Source: an uncultured Clostridia bacterium
GTDB taxonomy: Bacteria > Bacillota > Clostridia > Christensenellales > CAG-314
Assembly: GCA_947624235.1 (NCBI GenBank)
Contig: CANQJK010000003.1
Location: forward strand, 1-50,566
Direction: 5' to 3'
DNA length: 50,566 nucleotides
The notes under the pieces were generated by a model. It was not told the origin of the DNA. It was given only the letters and a program-made list of their open reading frames with translations, and ran no database searches. Positions 8,190 to 18,386 of this stretch are shown here, one piece after another. How positions within the stretch are numbered: the first letter of the stretch is position 1; each line of letters starts with the position of its first letter. Both the position numbers and the translations under genes were made by a program.

Positions 8190-8292
8190 TTACCACACTA
8201 TTGCATTGACGTCACGCCAAATGAGAAAGACACATAACTCTACCCGGAGAGTATGCGGTATGACGTCAAAAATATTCGCAATAATGTGGTAA
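8190..8292 (-). ncRNA. Candidate structured RNA (long imperfect palindrome before a terminator)
   Basis: The outer arms TTACCACA..ATTGC (8190-8204) and GCAAT..TGTGGTAA (8278-8292) pair. Further in, two copies of the self-complementary octamer TGACGTCA (8207-8214 and 8261-8268) can pair. On the minus strand the inside contains the small hairpin CATACTCT/AGAGTTATG. A terminator on the minus strand follows 22 bases later. It could instead be a MITE-like palindrome; no promoter was identified with confidence. Confidence 0.4.
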
Positions 8293-8613
8293 TTTTATTC
8301 TACACCAACCTATAAAAGATGTTAAGGCAAAAACAAACATTACGGTTGCATTTTCAATCATTGCCGAACCACAAATATTCAGCAAAAGATTAAGACTTGC
8401 CCAAAAACTTTGTAAAAATAACCTAACTAAACTTGTAAACTTTTACGCAAATAAAACATGTCGGCGCACATTGCGCGAGGAAGCCAAAGGGGACTGATTG
8501 CACAAAATGGACTGTTGCGTTGATCGAATAAACGACGACTCTATTTCAAGTTTGGGGTAAAACATTTTTTTCACAATCTTTTTTGCCAACATTCTCGCAG
8601 AACCTGAATAAAA

Positions 8614-8700
8614 GTGAATAACTATACAAAAAAAACGGCTTGAAGTTGGGATTCAAGTTGTTTTCGATATCATGTTGTATTATAGTTTAATGCGAAAGCG
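8614..8700. repeat. Degenerate MITE-like element C
   Basis: Reads like the right part of element B: TGAATAACTATAC, A-run, hairpin CTTGAA/TTCAAG, then TTTAATGCGAAAGCG at the end. TIR-like pieces (GGGGACTGATTGCA at 8490, GGACTGTTGCG at 8510) lie upstream and may be its displaced left end. Confidence 0.6.
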
Positions 8701-8860
8701 CGTTTTTGAATAGAAATCGTTTGGTGCGACCGCTCCGATACGGTTCGGTTCTATGTGAAGTTTTGCGGTGTCAAAGTAAATGAAATATGAATGTTTATGT
8801 CTGCTTTTTCGCCCCGACTTTTGACACAGAGCCACATTTCTCACAACTTAAACAAAATGT

Positions 8861-8945
8861 TGAATTACTATACAAAAAAAACGGTTTGAAGTTGAGGTTC
8901 AAGTCGTTTTTGGTGTTGTGATGTGTTATAATTTGGTGCGAGAGC
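8861..8945. repeat. Degenerate MITE-like element D
   Basis: A direct relative of element C 247 bases away (TGAATTACTATAC, eight A, TTTGAA/TTCAAG hairpin, terminal GGTGCGAGAGCC). It ends 13 bases past the stop codon of the zinc-ribbon gene at 8959, so its hairpin may act as that operon's 3' end. Confidence 0.6.
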
Positions 8946-8958
8946 CTGCTTTGAACGG

Positions 8959-9666
8959 TCACTCTTGTTTGAATATGATACGACCGCAATGCTCGCATTT
9001 CATATAATTTTTCTTGGCGAATTGGGCGTCTATCACCGCCTTGGGAATTTCCATTCGGCAACCTCCGCAACGGGTACCGCTCTCCAACGGCACAAAGACG
9101 GGTTGCAGTCCCCCGTCTGCCAACTTTTTGTAAATTTCAAACAGATTGGGATCTATCTTGCTCTTCAACTCCGCCTGTTTTTGACGTATTTCCGCAATAC
9201 GCGGTTTAACCTCGGCGGTGGCTTTGTTGAACTCCTCGTCGCAGTGCTTGTAGCCCGCAACAAGTTTGGGAAGTTTGGTGCTCGCCTCCTCGAAGGCTTT
9301 GGCGATTTCTTCGCCCTCGCGCAAAATGCGTTTTATTTCCTTTTCCACATTGTTAAGCTCGCTGAGTTGTTCGTTGAGCTTTTTGTTCATGTAGTTGAGT
9401 TCGTCCTCGTCTTCGAGAGTGTCGATCTCCCTTGAATGTTCCTCGATAACTTCGGTGATTTTTTGCAGACTTTGCTGAGCCAACGCCAATTGATTGCGCA
9501 GATCCTGCGCGCGTGCGTCCAACTTGGCGATAGACTCTTCACATTCCTGACTGAGCGCCTTGTATTGTCTGCGCTTGATGAAACTTTCGTTCTTTTTCAA
9601 ATCGCGCTCTATGCGATTTAGTTCGCCGTCCAGCTGTTGATATTGAAGCATTTCCTGTTGAATCAT
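8959..9666 (-). CDS. Coiled-coil C4-type zinc-ribbon protein (235 aa)
   Basis: A long N-terminal coiled coil (about residues 1-185, Glu/Lys/Leu heptads) is followed by a four-cysteine zinc ribbon (CGGCRMEIP ... CEHCGRIIF), the architecture of the CdsZ/zf-RING_7 family found beside trmK in many bacteria. The start is the ATG at 9666, which overlaps the trmK stop by four bases (ATGA); a longer frame upstream lies wholly inside trmK. Last gene of the dnaG-rpoD-trmK transcript. The biochemical role is not settled; nucleic-acid association is inference. Confidence 0.85.
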   Translation of the reverse strand: MIQQEMLQYQQLDGELNRIERDLKKNESFIKRRQYKALSQECEESIAKLDARAQDLRNQLALAQQSLQKITEVIEEHSREIDTLEDEDELNYMNKKLNEQLSELNNVEKEIKRILREGEEIAKAFEEASTKLPKLVAGYKHCDEEFNKATAEVKPRIAEIRQKQAELKSKIDPNLFEIYKKLADGGLQPVFVPLESGTRCGGCRMEIPKAVIDAQFAKKNYMKCEHCGRIIFKQE

Positions 9667-10310
9667 ATTTGTCCTCCCATGCAAATTGCAAGAGCTTTTT
9701 CCACCCGCGACAGCCTGTCTGCCACGTCGGGATCTCCGCAACTGTGCAATATATTTGTCAATTTTGTCTGTTCCTTTTTCAAATAGGAAACAAAGTCCTC
9801 TGTCGGATGCGACAGATTGTCCGCGCCGAATTCCAATTCCAATTCGCTTAATTTTGGCGGATCGGCGCATATACAAGCCACTATCATGTCGTAGTACTTG
9901 CCGTCCGAAATTTTGCTGTCTTGCGTTATGCGATAGCTATCCGAAACAAACTCGCGCACCTCGCGAGCGTTGCGATTTGGTTGCAAAACAAGCATATGGG
10001 GTAGATTTTTTGCTTTGCGAAGAATGGAAATTATCTCCATTCCGCCCATGCCCGCGATAACCGCGCAGTCGCATTGCAAGTCTGCCAAGCCGTCCTGACA
10101 CACAAACGTCGCCCTGTCTTGCAGTTCGTCAGGGCAGTTTGCGCGAGCCTTGGACAGGCTTTTTGCAGATATATCCGCAAAGATCACCCGCTCTGCTATG
10201 TTCCGTTTCAACGCTTCTGTCCCGACGTAACCGTGGTCGCACCCGACGTCGGCTAATATGCGACACTCGGGCACAAGGCAGAGTAGCTTGTCCAACCTAC
10301 GCGACAACAT
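9663..10310 (-). CDS. trmK: tRNA (adenine(22)-N(1))-methyltransferase TrmK
   Basis: SAM-dependent enzyme that methylates N1 of A22 in bacterial tRNAs. Rossmann motif I is DVGCDHGYVG (residues 21-30). Further family signatures are VIAGMGGMEI and LVLQPNRN, the latter at the expected catalytic-motif place, followed by the helical C-terminal domain (215 aa in total, the usual length). Its ATG overlaps the rpoD stop as TGATG and its own stop overlaps the next gene, so it is translationally coupled on both sides. Confidence 0.93.
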   Translation of the reverse strand: MLSRRLDKLLCLVPECRILADVGCDHGYVGTEALKRNIAERVIFADISAKSLSKARANCPDELQDRATFVCQDGLADLQCDCAVIAGMGGMEIISILRKAKNLPHMLVLQPNRNAREVREFVSDSYRITQDSKISDGKYYDMIVACICADPPKLSELELEFGADNLSHPTEDFVSYLKKEQTKLTNILHSCGDPDVADRLSRVEKALAICMGGQI

Positions 10311-11359
10311 CAGTCAAGGTAGTCGTGAAGCTTGCGCGAACGACTGGGGTTGCGAAGTTTGCGAAGCGCCTTAGCCTCTATTTGACGTATGCGTTCTCGC
10401 GTTACGTTAAATTCCTTGCCCACTTCTTCGAGGGTGCGTTGCTTGCCGTCGTCCAATCCGTAACGCAAACGAATTACCTTTTCTTCGCGCGGGGTAAGCT
10501 TGTGAAGCGCCTGTATCAGCTGTTCTCTGAGCATAGATTGCGCCGCAACGTCGCTTGGTGGCGTCGCCTTGGTGTCCTCGATGAAGTCTACCAAATGGCT
10601 GTCCTCTTCCTCGCCTATGGGCGTTTCCAAACTGACGGGATCCTGCGCGATCTTTTGTATCTCCACCACCTTTTCCACCGAAATGCCCATGTAGTCGGCT
10701 ATTTCCTGCGGAGTCGGTTCGCGTCCGAGATCCTGCAACAGCGTGCGTTGTGCACGAACTTGACGGTTGATCGTTTCCACCATGTGCACGGGTATGCGAA
10801 TGGTACGCGCTTGATCGGCAATGGCGCGGGTTATCGCCTGACGTATCCACCAGGTGGCATATGTACTGAACTTGAAGCCCTTGGTGTAGTCGAATTTCTC
10901 CACGGCTTTCATCAAACCGAGATTGCCCTCTTGTATCAGATCGAGAAACAACATTCCGCGTCCCACATAGCGCTTGGCAATGGATACCACCAAACGCAAA
11001 TTGGCTTCGGAAAGTTTTTTCTTTGCTTCCTCGTCGCCGTCCAACATACGTTTGGCAAGTTCCGCCTCCTCCTCGCTGGAAAGCAGAGGAACTTTGCCTA
11101 TATCTTTGAGATACATTTTGACGGGATCGTCCACCGCCACGTCTCCCATGTTGCGATACAATGCGGAGTTGTCCTTGTCGAAGGTGTCCACTATCTTTAT
11201 GCCGTTTTGTTCGAGATAGCGATAGATCTCGGCATTTTGCTCGGGAGTCAGATCGGTATGTTCCAAACGCGCGTCCAAGTCCTCATAGGATATCTTGGTG
11301 ACGCCACCCGTTTTGATATCGTCCAGCAGATCCTGCAAATATTTTTGTGTAATTTCCAT
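10310..11359 (-). CDS. rpoD: Housekeeping RNA polymerase sigma factor RpoD/SigA (349 aa)
   Basis: Primary sigma-70 factor. Region 1.2 starts at [11 protein letters not shown], region 2 has the core-binding and -10 recognition helices ([35 protein letters not shown]), region 3 follows, and region 4.2 has the HTH ([20 protein letters not shown]). The short region 1.1 and the 349-residue length are typical of Bacillota SigA. It sits 12 bases behind dnaG. The TTGACA/TATAAT promoters elsewhere in the window agree with its recognition helices. Confidence 0.97.
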   Translation of the reverse strand: MEITQKYLQDLLDDIKTGGVTKISYEDLDARLEHTDLTPEQNAEIYRYLEQNGIKIVDTFDKDNSALYRNMGDVAVDDPVKMYLKDIGKVPLLSSEEEAELAKRMLDGDEEAKKKLSEANLRLVVSIAKRYVGRGMLFLDLIQEGNLGLMKAVEKFDYTKGFKFSTYATWWIRQAITRAIADQARTIRIPVHMVETINRQVRAQRTLLQDLGREPTPQEIADYMGISVEKVVEIQKIAQDPVSLETPIGEEEDSHLVDFIEDTKATPPSDVAAQSMLREQLIQALHKLTPREEKVIRLRYGLDDGKQRTLEEVGKEFNVTRERIRQIEAKALRKLRNPSRSRKLHDYLD

Positions 11360-11371
11360 TTATTTCCTCCT

Positions 11372-13135
11372 TCACCGTGCGTCGGCGATTTGCTTGCTCA
11401 ACTTGTTCAGCTCTTCCAACAACGAGCCGTCATCGGGATTTTGTTTTATCTTTTTTAGCAGTAGATCGCGTTTGTGTTTGAGCGTTTCTACCGTTATAAG
11501 CCTTTTACATTCTTCAAAATAGCGTTTGTTGCGTTCCTGCTTGTCCGCAGAAAAGTCCACATCGACGATCTGCGCGTATTGCGCCTCCTCCGCATTGGGA
11601 CACACCGTGTAGATCATATCCATTGCGGGAGTGACGCCCTCTGCCTTGCACTGCAAAATGTAATCGAACAGCGCCGACAAAAACGATGTGTTGCACAGCG
11701 GTTTTTCCTCTAACGTTGCGTAGCTTTCGCCGTGCAAAATGCAGGATGCAACGTAATACTTGGCTTTGTCCTCGGGTGAAAGCGCGCCAACGGTCACTTC
11801 CGCCAGATCGGGCTTGTCTCCTTCGGCAAGTTTGCGCTTGATGTAGTCCTCGGAATAGCCCGTTTTCAACGAAACCGCCGTGATGTAGCGCGCCTGTCGC
11901 ACGTCGTCTAACGAACGCAACATGTTGAGCGCGCCCTTGACGTATTTGGGCAAAGCGTCGTTACGTTGCGTGCTGTCTCCGCTGTTGATGGGAAAAGTCG
12001 CGTCCAACAATTTGAGCTTGTAGTCGGGAAGGGGCAAAGCCTCCTTTATAAGCTGTTCAAACGCTTGCGCGCCGTATTTTTTGATGTATTCGTCGGGATC
12101 CAACTTTTCGGGCACAGTCATCACCTTTACTTCCAGTCCCGCCCTGTCCAGTATGTCCATTCCGCGCACCGTCGCCTTTTGCCCTGCGGAGTCGCCGTCG
12201 TAACATATGTACACAGTGTCGCTCAAACGAGAAAGCCACTTTGCCTGTTGCTCCGTAAGCGAAGTGCCCATGCTTGCCACCGCGCCTTTGAAGCCTGCCT
12301 GATACATGGCTATTACGTCCATGTAACCCTCTACCACCACCAGATAGGGCAAAGATGTGAGTTGTTTTTGCTCCTTGGCGATGTTTATGGCAAACAAATT
12401 GTCCTTTTTGACGAACAGGGGCGTTTCCGACGTGTTTTTGTACTTACCGCGCTCTATCGTCCTTTCGTCCAGACCGCGTCCGCCAAAGGCTATCACCTGT
12501 CCCTGCATGTTGAAAATGGGAATGATCAACCTGCCGTAGAGCGCGTCGTTGTACCCCTGTTTGGTTTGTTGGATAACACCGCACTTTACGCAATCTTCCA
12601 ATTTGAAACCGAGGCTTTGCAGGTGTTGCGGGAGCGCGTTGCCGTTGGGAGAGTAGCCGATACCGAATTTTTTTACCGTTTGCTCGTCAAACCCGCGCTT
12701 TGCCACATATCTGCGCGCAATTTCCCCCTTTTCGCCGTAGTAACAACGATAGTAGAAACGCGCCGTTTGACGGCATATATCCAGATAGGTCTCGCGCTTC
12801 TTTTTGCGCTCCGAGTATTCGACGTCCGATTTGTCGCGAGTGTTTTCGGGCATTTTGAGTCCTGCCCGTTTGGCAAGAATTTCCAACGCCTCGTAAAATG
12901 TGCAGGACTCGTACTTTTCCACAAACTTTATCACGTCGCCACTTTCTCCGCAACCGAAACATTTGTAAATCTGCAAGTTGCGGTTGACGTTGAAACTGGG
13001 CGTTTTTTCGCCGTGAAAAGGACAGCGCGCCATAAAGTTTGCACCGCTGTGACGAAGTTCGAGATATGAGCCGATAACGTCCACAATGTCGTTTGCACGC
13101 TTTACTTGTTGAATGAAATCTGTCCAGTCTGCCAT
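11372..13135 (-). CDS. dnaG: DNA primase DnaG (587 aa)
   Basis: Synthesises RNA primers for replication. It has an N-terminal CHC2 zinc-binding domain (CPFHGEKTPSF ... CFGCGESGDV), then the catalytic core and Toprim domain (VVEGYMDVIAMYQAG and the metal-binding YDGDSAGQKA), and a C-terminal helicase-interaction-like helical region. The start is ATG 13135 (MADWTDFIQQ), preceded by AAAGG. An upstream in-frame ATG at 13207 would add 24 residues without family similarity. First gene of the dnaG-rpoD-trmK-zinc ribbon operon. Confidence 0.96.
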   Translation of the reverse strand: MADWTDFIQQVKRANDIVDVIGSYLELRHSGANFMARCPFHGEKTPSFNVNRNLQIYKCFGCGESGDVIKFVEKYESCTFYEALEILAKRAGLKMPENTRDKSDVEYSERKKKRETYLDICRQTARFYYRCYYGEKGEIARRYVAKRGFDEQTVKKFGIGYSPNGNALPQHLQSLGFKLEDCVKCGVIQQTKQGYNDALYGRLIIPIFNMQGQVIAFGGRGLDERTIERGKYKNTSETPLFVKKDNLFAINIAKEQKQLTSLPYLVVVEGYMDVIAMYQAGFKGAVASMGTSLTEQQAKWLSRLSDTVYICYDGDSAGQKATVRGMDILDRAGLEVKVMTVPEKLDPDEYIKKYGAQAFEQLIKEALPLPDYKLKLLDATFPINSGDSTQRNDALPKYVKGALNMLRSLDDVRQARYITAVSLKTGYSEDYIKRKLAEGDKPDLAEVTVGALSPEDKAKYYVASCILHGESYATLEEKPLCNTSFLSALFDYILQCKAEGVTPAMDMIYTVCPNAEEAQYAQIVDVDFSADKQERNKRYFEECKRLITVETLKHKRDLLLKKIKQNPDDGSLLEELNKLSKQIADAR

Positions 13136-13301
13136 TGTACCTTTGTGCCTCGAAAATGTCGATCTGAGTAAAATAACCATGGAAATGTCGCAAAAATGCC
13201 AAAGCAATGCTATTTTTTACAAATTCCCACATTTTCCTATTTATAAATACCGCCCAAAAACAAAAATTCCCCTAAAAAATGTCACAAAAAATAAAAAATT
13301 G

Positions 13302-13342
13302 AAAAAAGCGCACAGACGATCAAGATCTACCGGGCGCTTTTT
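13302..13342 (-). terminator. Terminator of the V-ATPase operon
   Basis: On the minus strand AAAAGCGC and GCGCTTTTTT form a stem around a GC-containing loop and end in a T-run, 17 bases after the D-subunit stop codon. Confidence 0.8.
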
Positions 13343-13359
13343 GTCGAAATTTTTTACAA

Positions 13360-13986
13360 TCAGGAGTTTATGATATCTTTCACTTTCATCAGTCGCACCG
13401 TTGCCGAGCGTTCGCTCTCGTCCAACTTCATCTTGATGTACTTGATGGTTTCCGTCAATTGCGGGATCATGATGTTTTCCAAGGCATTGACGCGACGTTT
13501 GTTCTTTTCTATCTCCTCGGCAAGCATGTTACAGCATTTTTCCACCTCTGCAAGCTGTACCAACTTTACGAGCACGTCGTTAAGTCCGCGCACCGATTCG
13601 TCCAACTTGCCCGTTACGGACAAAAAGCTGTATGGATACAGATCCTCGCCTGCGTTGTCGGAAATTTTGACGGAGGGCACCTCGATACCCATTATCTTGC
13701 GCTTGGAGCACTCCAACGTGACCTTGCGCGCAGGCATCAATATCGCCTCTTCCACCACGCGAGCGTCCGTTGTTGCGCGCGCCTTGGCAAAGGCTGTCAA
13801 CGCTTGACAAAGTTCCGCCTCCGTTTCCAGACGAAGCCGTTTGTTTTCTTCGGCAAGGGCGATGAAACGGCGCACCATTTCATCCGTCTTGTCCTTTAAT
13901 AGTTTGTGTCCCCTTACGGCTGTCCTGAGGCGACCTTGAAGGCGCTTCATCTCCATGCGCGTGGGGTTGACGTTCATAACTGCCAT
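13360..13986 (-). CDS. ntpD: V/A-type ATPase subunit D (208 aa)
   Basis: Central rotor-shaft subunit that connects the A3B3 head to the membrane ring. Almost entirely helical, with the family start MNVNPTRMEMKRLQGRL and the C-terminal coiled coil (ALENIMIPQLTETIKYIKMKLDESER). Translation probably begins at ATG 13986, where GGAG lies six bases before it; a second ATG nine bases later is possible. It follows subunit B by three bases and is the last gene of the operon. Confidence 0.95.
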   Translation of the reverse strand: MAVMNVNPTRMEMKRLQGRLRTAVRGHKLLKDKTDEMVRRFIALAEENKRLRLETEAELCQALTAFAKARATTDARVVEEAILMPARKVTLECSKRKIMGIEVPSVKISDNAGEDLYPYSFLSVTGKLDESVRGLNDVLVKLVQLAEVEKCCNMLAEEIEKNKRRVNALENIMIPQLTETIKYIKMKLDESERSATVRLMKVKDIINS

Positions 13987-13989
13987 TTG

Positions 13990-15369
13990 TTACTCCGTTA
14001 TCGGTTTGTAGTACTTGTCTAACATGTCTTCCGAAATACGTTTGAGTTCGCTTCTCGGCAAAATGCCCAACAGTTCCCAACCGAGATCCAGCGTTTCCTC
14101 GATCGTACGGTTGGTGGTAAAGCCCTGCGCGATGTAGCGTTTTTCAAATTCTCCCGCAAACTTGGCGTACAATTTGTCGGTGTCGGATAACGCCGATTCG
14201 CCGAGTATAGCCGAAAGTTCCTTGGCTTCCTTGCCCTGAGCGTATGCAGAAAACAGTTGGTTCATTGTGCTGGCGTGATCTTCGCGCGTCTTGCCTACGC
14301 CTATACCCTTGTCCTTCAAACGGGACAAACTGGGCAACACGTCGATAGGGGGATTGTAACCGCGTTTGTACAGTTCGCGCGACAAAATGATCTGCCCTTC
14401 CGTAATGTACCCCGTAAGGTCGGGAATGGGGTGCGTTTTGTCGTCTTCGGGCATGGACAAAATGGGTATTTGCGTGATACTGCCCTTGCAACCGTGGATA
14501 CGTCCCGCGCGTTCGTACAACTGAGCGAGGTCGGTGTACATGTATCCGGGATAACCGCGACGTCCCGGCACTTCCTTGCGTGCGGCGGAGGTTTCGCGCA
14601 ATGCCTCGGCGTAGTTGGTGATGTCGGTAAGTATCACCAACACCTGCATGCCCTTTTCGAATGCAAGATATTCGGCAGCCGTCAACGCCATACGGGGCGT
14701 GGAAATACGCTCGATAGCGGGATCGTTGGCGAGGTTGATGAACATGACCGTCCTTTCGATAGCGCCTGTTTTGTTGAAGTCTTTGATAAAGTAGTCCGCT
14801 TCCTCGTAGGTAATGCCTATCGCCCCGAACACAACGGCGAACTTTTCGTCGTTGCCGAGCACTCGTGCCTGACGCGCTATCTGCGCGGCAAGTTGTGCAT
14901 GAGGCAGACCGCTTGCGGAGAAAACAGGCAACTTTTGTCCCCTTACCAGGGTGTTTAGCCCGTCGATGGCGGATATTCCCGTCTGGATAAATTCGTTGGG
15001 ATAATCGCGCGCATAGGGGTTTATGGGTTGACCGTTGATGTCCAACCTTTCGTCGGCTATTATCTGCGCTCCGCCGTCAATGGGTTCTCCCATTCCGTTG
15101 AAAACGCGTCCGAGCATGTCTTCCGATACGGCAAGTTCCAGACTGCGCCCCAAAAAACGCGCCTTGGCTGTGGATATTTTGAGCCCTTGCGTGCCTTCGA
15201 ACAGCTGAACAAGCGCTCTGTCGCCGTTTACTTCCAATACTTTGCCCTTGCGCACTTCGCCGTTTTCCTGCTTGATCTCGACAAGCTCGTTGTAGCTTAC
15301 GCCCTGTACATGGTCCACAAGCATAAGCGGTCCCACCACTTCGCGAATGGTTTTGTATTCTTTAAGCAT
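13990..15369 (-). CDS. ntpB: V/A-type ATPase non-catalytic subunit B (459 aa)
   Basis: Forms the alternating A3B3 head with subunit A. It shows the typical order [18 protein letters not shown], the [16 protein letters not shown] segment where subunit A has its P-loop (no GKT here, as expected for B), YEEADYFI and [15 protein letters not shown]. The start is set at ATG 15369 because AAGGAG lies six bases before it; an ATG six bases earlier would abut the ribosome site. It overlaps the end of subunit A by eight bases. Confidence 0.96.
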   Translation of the reverse strand: MLKEYKTIREVVGPLMLVDHVQGVSYNELVEIKQENGEVRKGKVLEVNGDRALVQLFEGTQGLKISTAKARFLGRSLELAVSEDMLGRVFNGMGEPIDGGAQIIADERLDINGQPINPYARDYPNEFIQTGISAIDGLNTLVRGQKLPVFSASGLPHAQLAAQIARQARVLGNDEKFAVVFGAIGITYEEADYFIKDFNKTGAIERTVMFINLANDPAIERISTPRMALTAAEYLAFEKGMQVLVILTDITNYAEALRETSAARKEVPGRRGYPGYMYTDLAQLYERAGRIHGCKGSITQIPILSMPEDDKTHPIPDLTGYITEGQIILSRELYKRGYNPPIDVLPSLSRLKDKGIGVGKTREDHASTMNQLFSAYAQGKEAKELSAILGESALSDTDKLYAKFAGEFEKRYIAQGFTTNRTIEETLDLGWELLGILPRSELKRISEDMLDKYYKPITE

Positions 15370-17122
15370 TGGCATCTCCTTTGTTTACAAGCGCGCTTAT
15401 CTCCTTTTTGAGATTGCGCTCTATATCGTCAAAACGGTCTATGTGCGATTCCTCTATGTATTTACTGCGTCCTATCTGCTCGCGGACGGACAAGCCCAGC
15501 AGATCTTTAAGTTCCACTCCCTTGTCCAACGCGTCCAGCGCCTCGTGATAGAAACCGAGTATCAACCTCATCATGCGGTACTGTTTGTTCAACGAAGTAT
15601 ATGTGTCCACGTCGTGAAAAGCGTTTTGGTGCAAATAGTCCTCTCTGATAGATTTGGCGGTTTCCATTGTGAGGCGATCGCGCGCGCCCAAAGCGTCCAT
15701 ACCCACCAAACGAACGATTTCGTTTAGCTGATTTTCCTCTTGAAGCACAAAACTGAGTTCCGTTTTGAGGGCATTGAAATCTTCCGCCACGTTGTCCGCG
15801 TACCAATCTTCCAATTTGTCGTCATAGAGCGAGTAGCTTGTCAACCAATCGATCGCGGGGAAATGGCGTCTGTAAGCAAGTTGAGCGGAAAGTCCCCAAA
15901 ACACCTTTACTATGCGCAAAGTCGCCTGCGACACGGGTTCGGAAAGGTCTCCGCCGGGAGGCGACACCGCCCCTATTGCGGAAATTGCGCCCACCGTGTC
16001 CGAACTACCCAACACATGCACTATTCCCGCACGCTCGTAGAACTCCGCAAGACGGCTGGCAAGGTAGGCAGGATAGCCCTCTTCGCCCGGCATTTCCTCC
16101 AAACGTCCGCTCATTTCGCGCAAAGCCTCCGCCCAACGGGAAGTGCTGTCCGCCATGATAGCCACAGTGTAACCCATATCGCGGAAGTATTCCGCAATGG
16201 TGATGCCCGTGTAGATGCTCGCTTCGCGCGCGGCAACGGGCATGTCGCTTGTGTTGGCGATCAAAACCGTGCGTTTCATCAACGGTTCGCCAGTACGCGG
16301 ATCCTTCAACTCGGGAAATTCGCGCAGAACGTCCGTCATTTCGTTTCCGCGTTCTCCGCAACCAACATAAACTATGATGTCGGCGTCCGCCCACTTGGCA
16401 AGTTGGTGCTGGACTACCGTTTTTCCGCTTCCGAATGGTCCCGGAACGGCCGCGACGCCTCCCTTTGCAATGGGAAATAGGGTGTCTATTACGCGTTGTC
16501 CCGTAACCATGGGCAGGTCGGGCGCCATTTTGGATTTGTAGGGACGTCCCTTACGCACGGGCCAACGTTGCAACATGCACAGTTGACGTCCGTCCACCTT
16601 GGCTACGGTTTCCGTGACGGTGAAGTCCCCTTCCGCCTCGATAAAGTCCACCGTGCCCTCGGTGCCTACGGGAACAAGAATTTTGTGCAAAACCACCTTT
16701 GTTTCCTGCACGGTACCCAACACGTCTCCCGCGGTCACCCTGTCTCCGACTTTAACTGCGGGCACAAAGTGCCACTTGCGGTTGCGATCCAGCGAATTCA
16801 CTTCTATCCCGCGCGCTATACGGTTGCCCGACACCTGCACGAGCACGTTTAACGGACGTTGGATACCGTCGAAAATACTCTCGATGAGTCCCGGTCCCAG
16901 TTCTACCGAAAGGGGCGCGCCCGTAGATTCCACTTCGTCGCCGACGGTGAGACCGCTTGTTTCCTCGTAGACCTGAATACTGGCTTTGTCCCCTCTCAAC
17001 TCGATAACTTCGCCGATCAGTTTTTTGTCCGACACCTTGACGACGTCGTACATTTCCACGTCGGCAAGTCCTTCTGCCACTATCAACGGTCCGCTGACTT
17101 TTACTATTCTTCCTTTCATCAC
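15362..17122 (-). CDS. ntpA: V/A-type ATPase catalytic subunit A (586 aa)
   Basis: Catalytic ATP-binding subunit. It has an N-terminal barrel, the bulge domain specific to V/A ATPases, the Walker A GPFGSGKT (residues 228-235), the [11 protein letters not shown] signature carrying the catalytic Glu, and the [11 protein letters not shown] region. The 586-residue length is normal. Its ATG overlaps the F-subunit stop (ATGA). A downstream ATG immediately follows and may also be used. Confidence 0.97.
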   Translation of the reverse strand: MMKGRIVKVSGPLIVAEGLADVEMYDVVKVSDKKLIGEVIELRGDKASIQVYEETSGLTVGDEVESTGAPLSVELGPGLIESIFDGIQRPLNVLVQVSGNRIARGIEVNSLDRNRKWHFVPAVKVGDRVTAGDVLGTVQETKVVLHKILVPVGTEGTVDFIEAEGDFTVTETVAKVDGRQLCMLQRWPVRKGRPYKSKMAPDLPMVTGQRVIDTLFPIAKGGVAAVPGPFGSGKTVVQHQLAKWADADIIVYVGCGERGNEMTDVLREFPELKDPRTGEPLMKRTVLIANTSDMPVAAREASIYTGITIAEYFRDMGYTVAIMADSTSRWAEALREMSGRLEEMPGEEGYPAYLASRLAEFYERAGIVHVLGSSDTVGAISAIGAVSPPGGDLSEPVSQATLRIVKVFWGLSAQLAYRRHFPAIDWLTSYSLYDDKLEDWYADNVAEDFNALKTELSFVLQEENQLNEIVRLVGMDALGARDRLTMETAKSIREDYLHQNAFHDVDTYTSLNKQYRMMRLILGFYHEALDALDKGVELKDLLGLSVREQIGRSKYIEESHIDRFDDIERNLKKEISALVNKGDANA

Positions 17123-17448
17123 TTTTCCTCTTTGTTGAAAATTATATCCACGCCGATAGCCTTTTCCACGTCGCTCTTGATACCGCTCAAACCGAAACCC
17201 GTCGGCTCATTCGTCGTGGGAATGGGCACCACCGCGGGGTAAGTTTGCAATTTGGCTTTTTGAAGCGTTTCGGGAATTTGCTCGGCAAGGCCCTCCGCAA
17301 TGAAAACCACCGCGTAGTCTCCCTGCGAAAGCTTTTTTATCAAATGCTGTGCCTCCTCAGCCGTCACTGCGTCAAAAACTTCAACGCCCACCGCCTTGAA
17401 TGCCAGCACACTGTCCTTGTCTCCGATAACTGCGATCTTGTTAGGCAT
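17119..17448 (-). CDS. ntpG: V/A-type ATPase subunit F (109 aa)
   Basis: Small rotor subunit that joins D in the central stalk. It has a Rossmann-like pattern: [19 protein letters not shown] at the start, [15 protein letters not shown] in the middle, and [13 protein letters not shown] at the end, as in the F/Vma7 family. It starts on the C-subunit stop (TAATG) and overlaps subunit A by four bases. The symbol follows Enterococcus usage, in which ntpG is the F subunit. Confidence 0.93.
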   Translation of the reverse strand: MPNKIAVIGDKDSVLAFKAVGVEVFDAVTAEEAQHLIKKLSQGDYAVVFIAEGLAEQIPETLQKAKLQTYPAVVPIPTTNEPTGFGLSGIKSDVEKAIGVDIIFNKEEK

Positions 17449-18386
17449 TACTTCAAATTATCCTTTATTTTGTCTTTGTCTACGCCGTTTTTGATGTCTA
17501 CGAGCAGACGGCGCACCAGTTCCGTTTCCGCCACCTTTTTGAAGAAGTACTCCAACGCTGGTTGAACGGTAAGCGGATCGGCATATGCCTTTATCAACGC
17601 CTGACGTTGCGCGTCCAACTCTTTTTCGGCGTCGGAGGAGAGAAATATCTTTCTCGCTTGCTCCGTCAAGTCGTTTGCCGTGATCTTGCCCTGCCACAAT
17701 GCCGAAAGCGTTTGCGCGTTGACGCTACCGCCCTCTACTGTCCAGTCCTTCAACTTTTCCTCGTCGTAATCGGCTTTTTTGAGCCTGTCGATGAGCAAAA
17801 GGTTTGCACTGTCTATTTCCAAACGACACAGCCCTGTTATCAGGCGAGAATGAGATCTCTTTGCAAAACGCCTCATATCCTCAAAACACGCCCTGTCCAA
17901 CAGTCTGTCTATCACCTGCGGAGAGCGATTGCCGTTGGCGTATTCGGCGTCTATGCCGTCGCACGCTTCCGCCATCGTTTTGCCGAAAAGCGAGTAGTCG
18001 TCGTTGTTGAAGCAGTCGCGCATGGTTTCGGGCGAATATGTAGCCTGTTCAAAGCAATTGTCCCGCACATCCAAACGCATGTACTTGCCCTTCATGAGCA
18101 CCTTTGCGTTAAGATAGTCGTACTTGCAAAGCAGGTAGCGAAGGGCATTGGCATTGCAACACAATTCCTTGATGTCCTTCATCACGATATCCAACTCGGC
18201 GCGAATGACCTTTTCGTAGTCGTTGGGGTTTGTGACCGTAGTGCCTGCCCCATAGGAAACTTCGTTGAGCACATGCAACGCTTCCGATAACGTGGCGCAA
18301 TCCGCAAGACGGGCAAACTTGTCTGCCCCCAACATACGGGTAGACATCACCGCAATACGTCCGTTGGCAAAAAGTTGTTCACTCAT
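17448..18386 (-). CDS. ntpC: V/A-type ATPase subunit C (312 aa)
   Basis: Links the membrane rotor ring to the central stalk (AC39/d-like family). All-helical protein of expected size, starting with ANGRIAVMSTRMLGADKFAR and containing the family-like CNANALRYLLCKYDYLNAKV segment. It overlaps the end of subunit E by eight bases and shares its stop region with subunit F. Confidence 0.92.
   Translation of the reverse strand: MSEQLFANGRIAVMSTRMLGADKFARLADCATLSEALHVLNEVSYGAGTTVTNPNDYEKVIRAELDIVMKDIKELCCNANALRYLLCKYDYLNAKVLMKGKYMRLDVRDNCFEQATYSPETMRDCFNNDDYSLFGKTMAEACDGIDAEYANGNRSPQVIDRLLDRACFEDMRRFAKRSHSRLITGLCRLEIDSANLLLIDRLKKADYDEEKLKDWTVEGGSVNAQTLSALWQGKITANDLTEQARKIFLSSDAEKELDAQRQALIKAYADPLTVQPALEYFFKKVAETELVRRLLVDIKNGVDKDKIKDNLK

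Larger units (their letters stand above)
8088..8958. other. Gene-free interval of 871 bp
   Basis: Holds the orphan terminator, the palindrome at 8190-8292 and degenerate MITE-like elements C and D. The AT-rich part at 8293-8480 shows nothing recognisable. No reading frame here has a ribosome site. Confidence 0.7.

Noticed and set aside
10139..11458. 439-codon plus-strand frame opposite rpoD
   Set aside because: Fully antisense to rpoD and trmK and without family features; a shadow.
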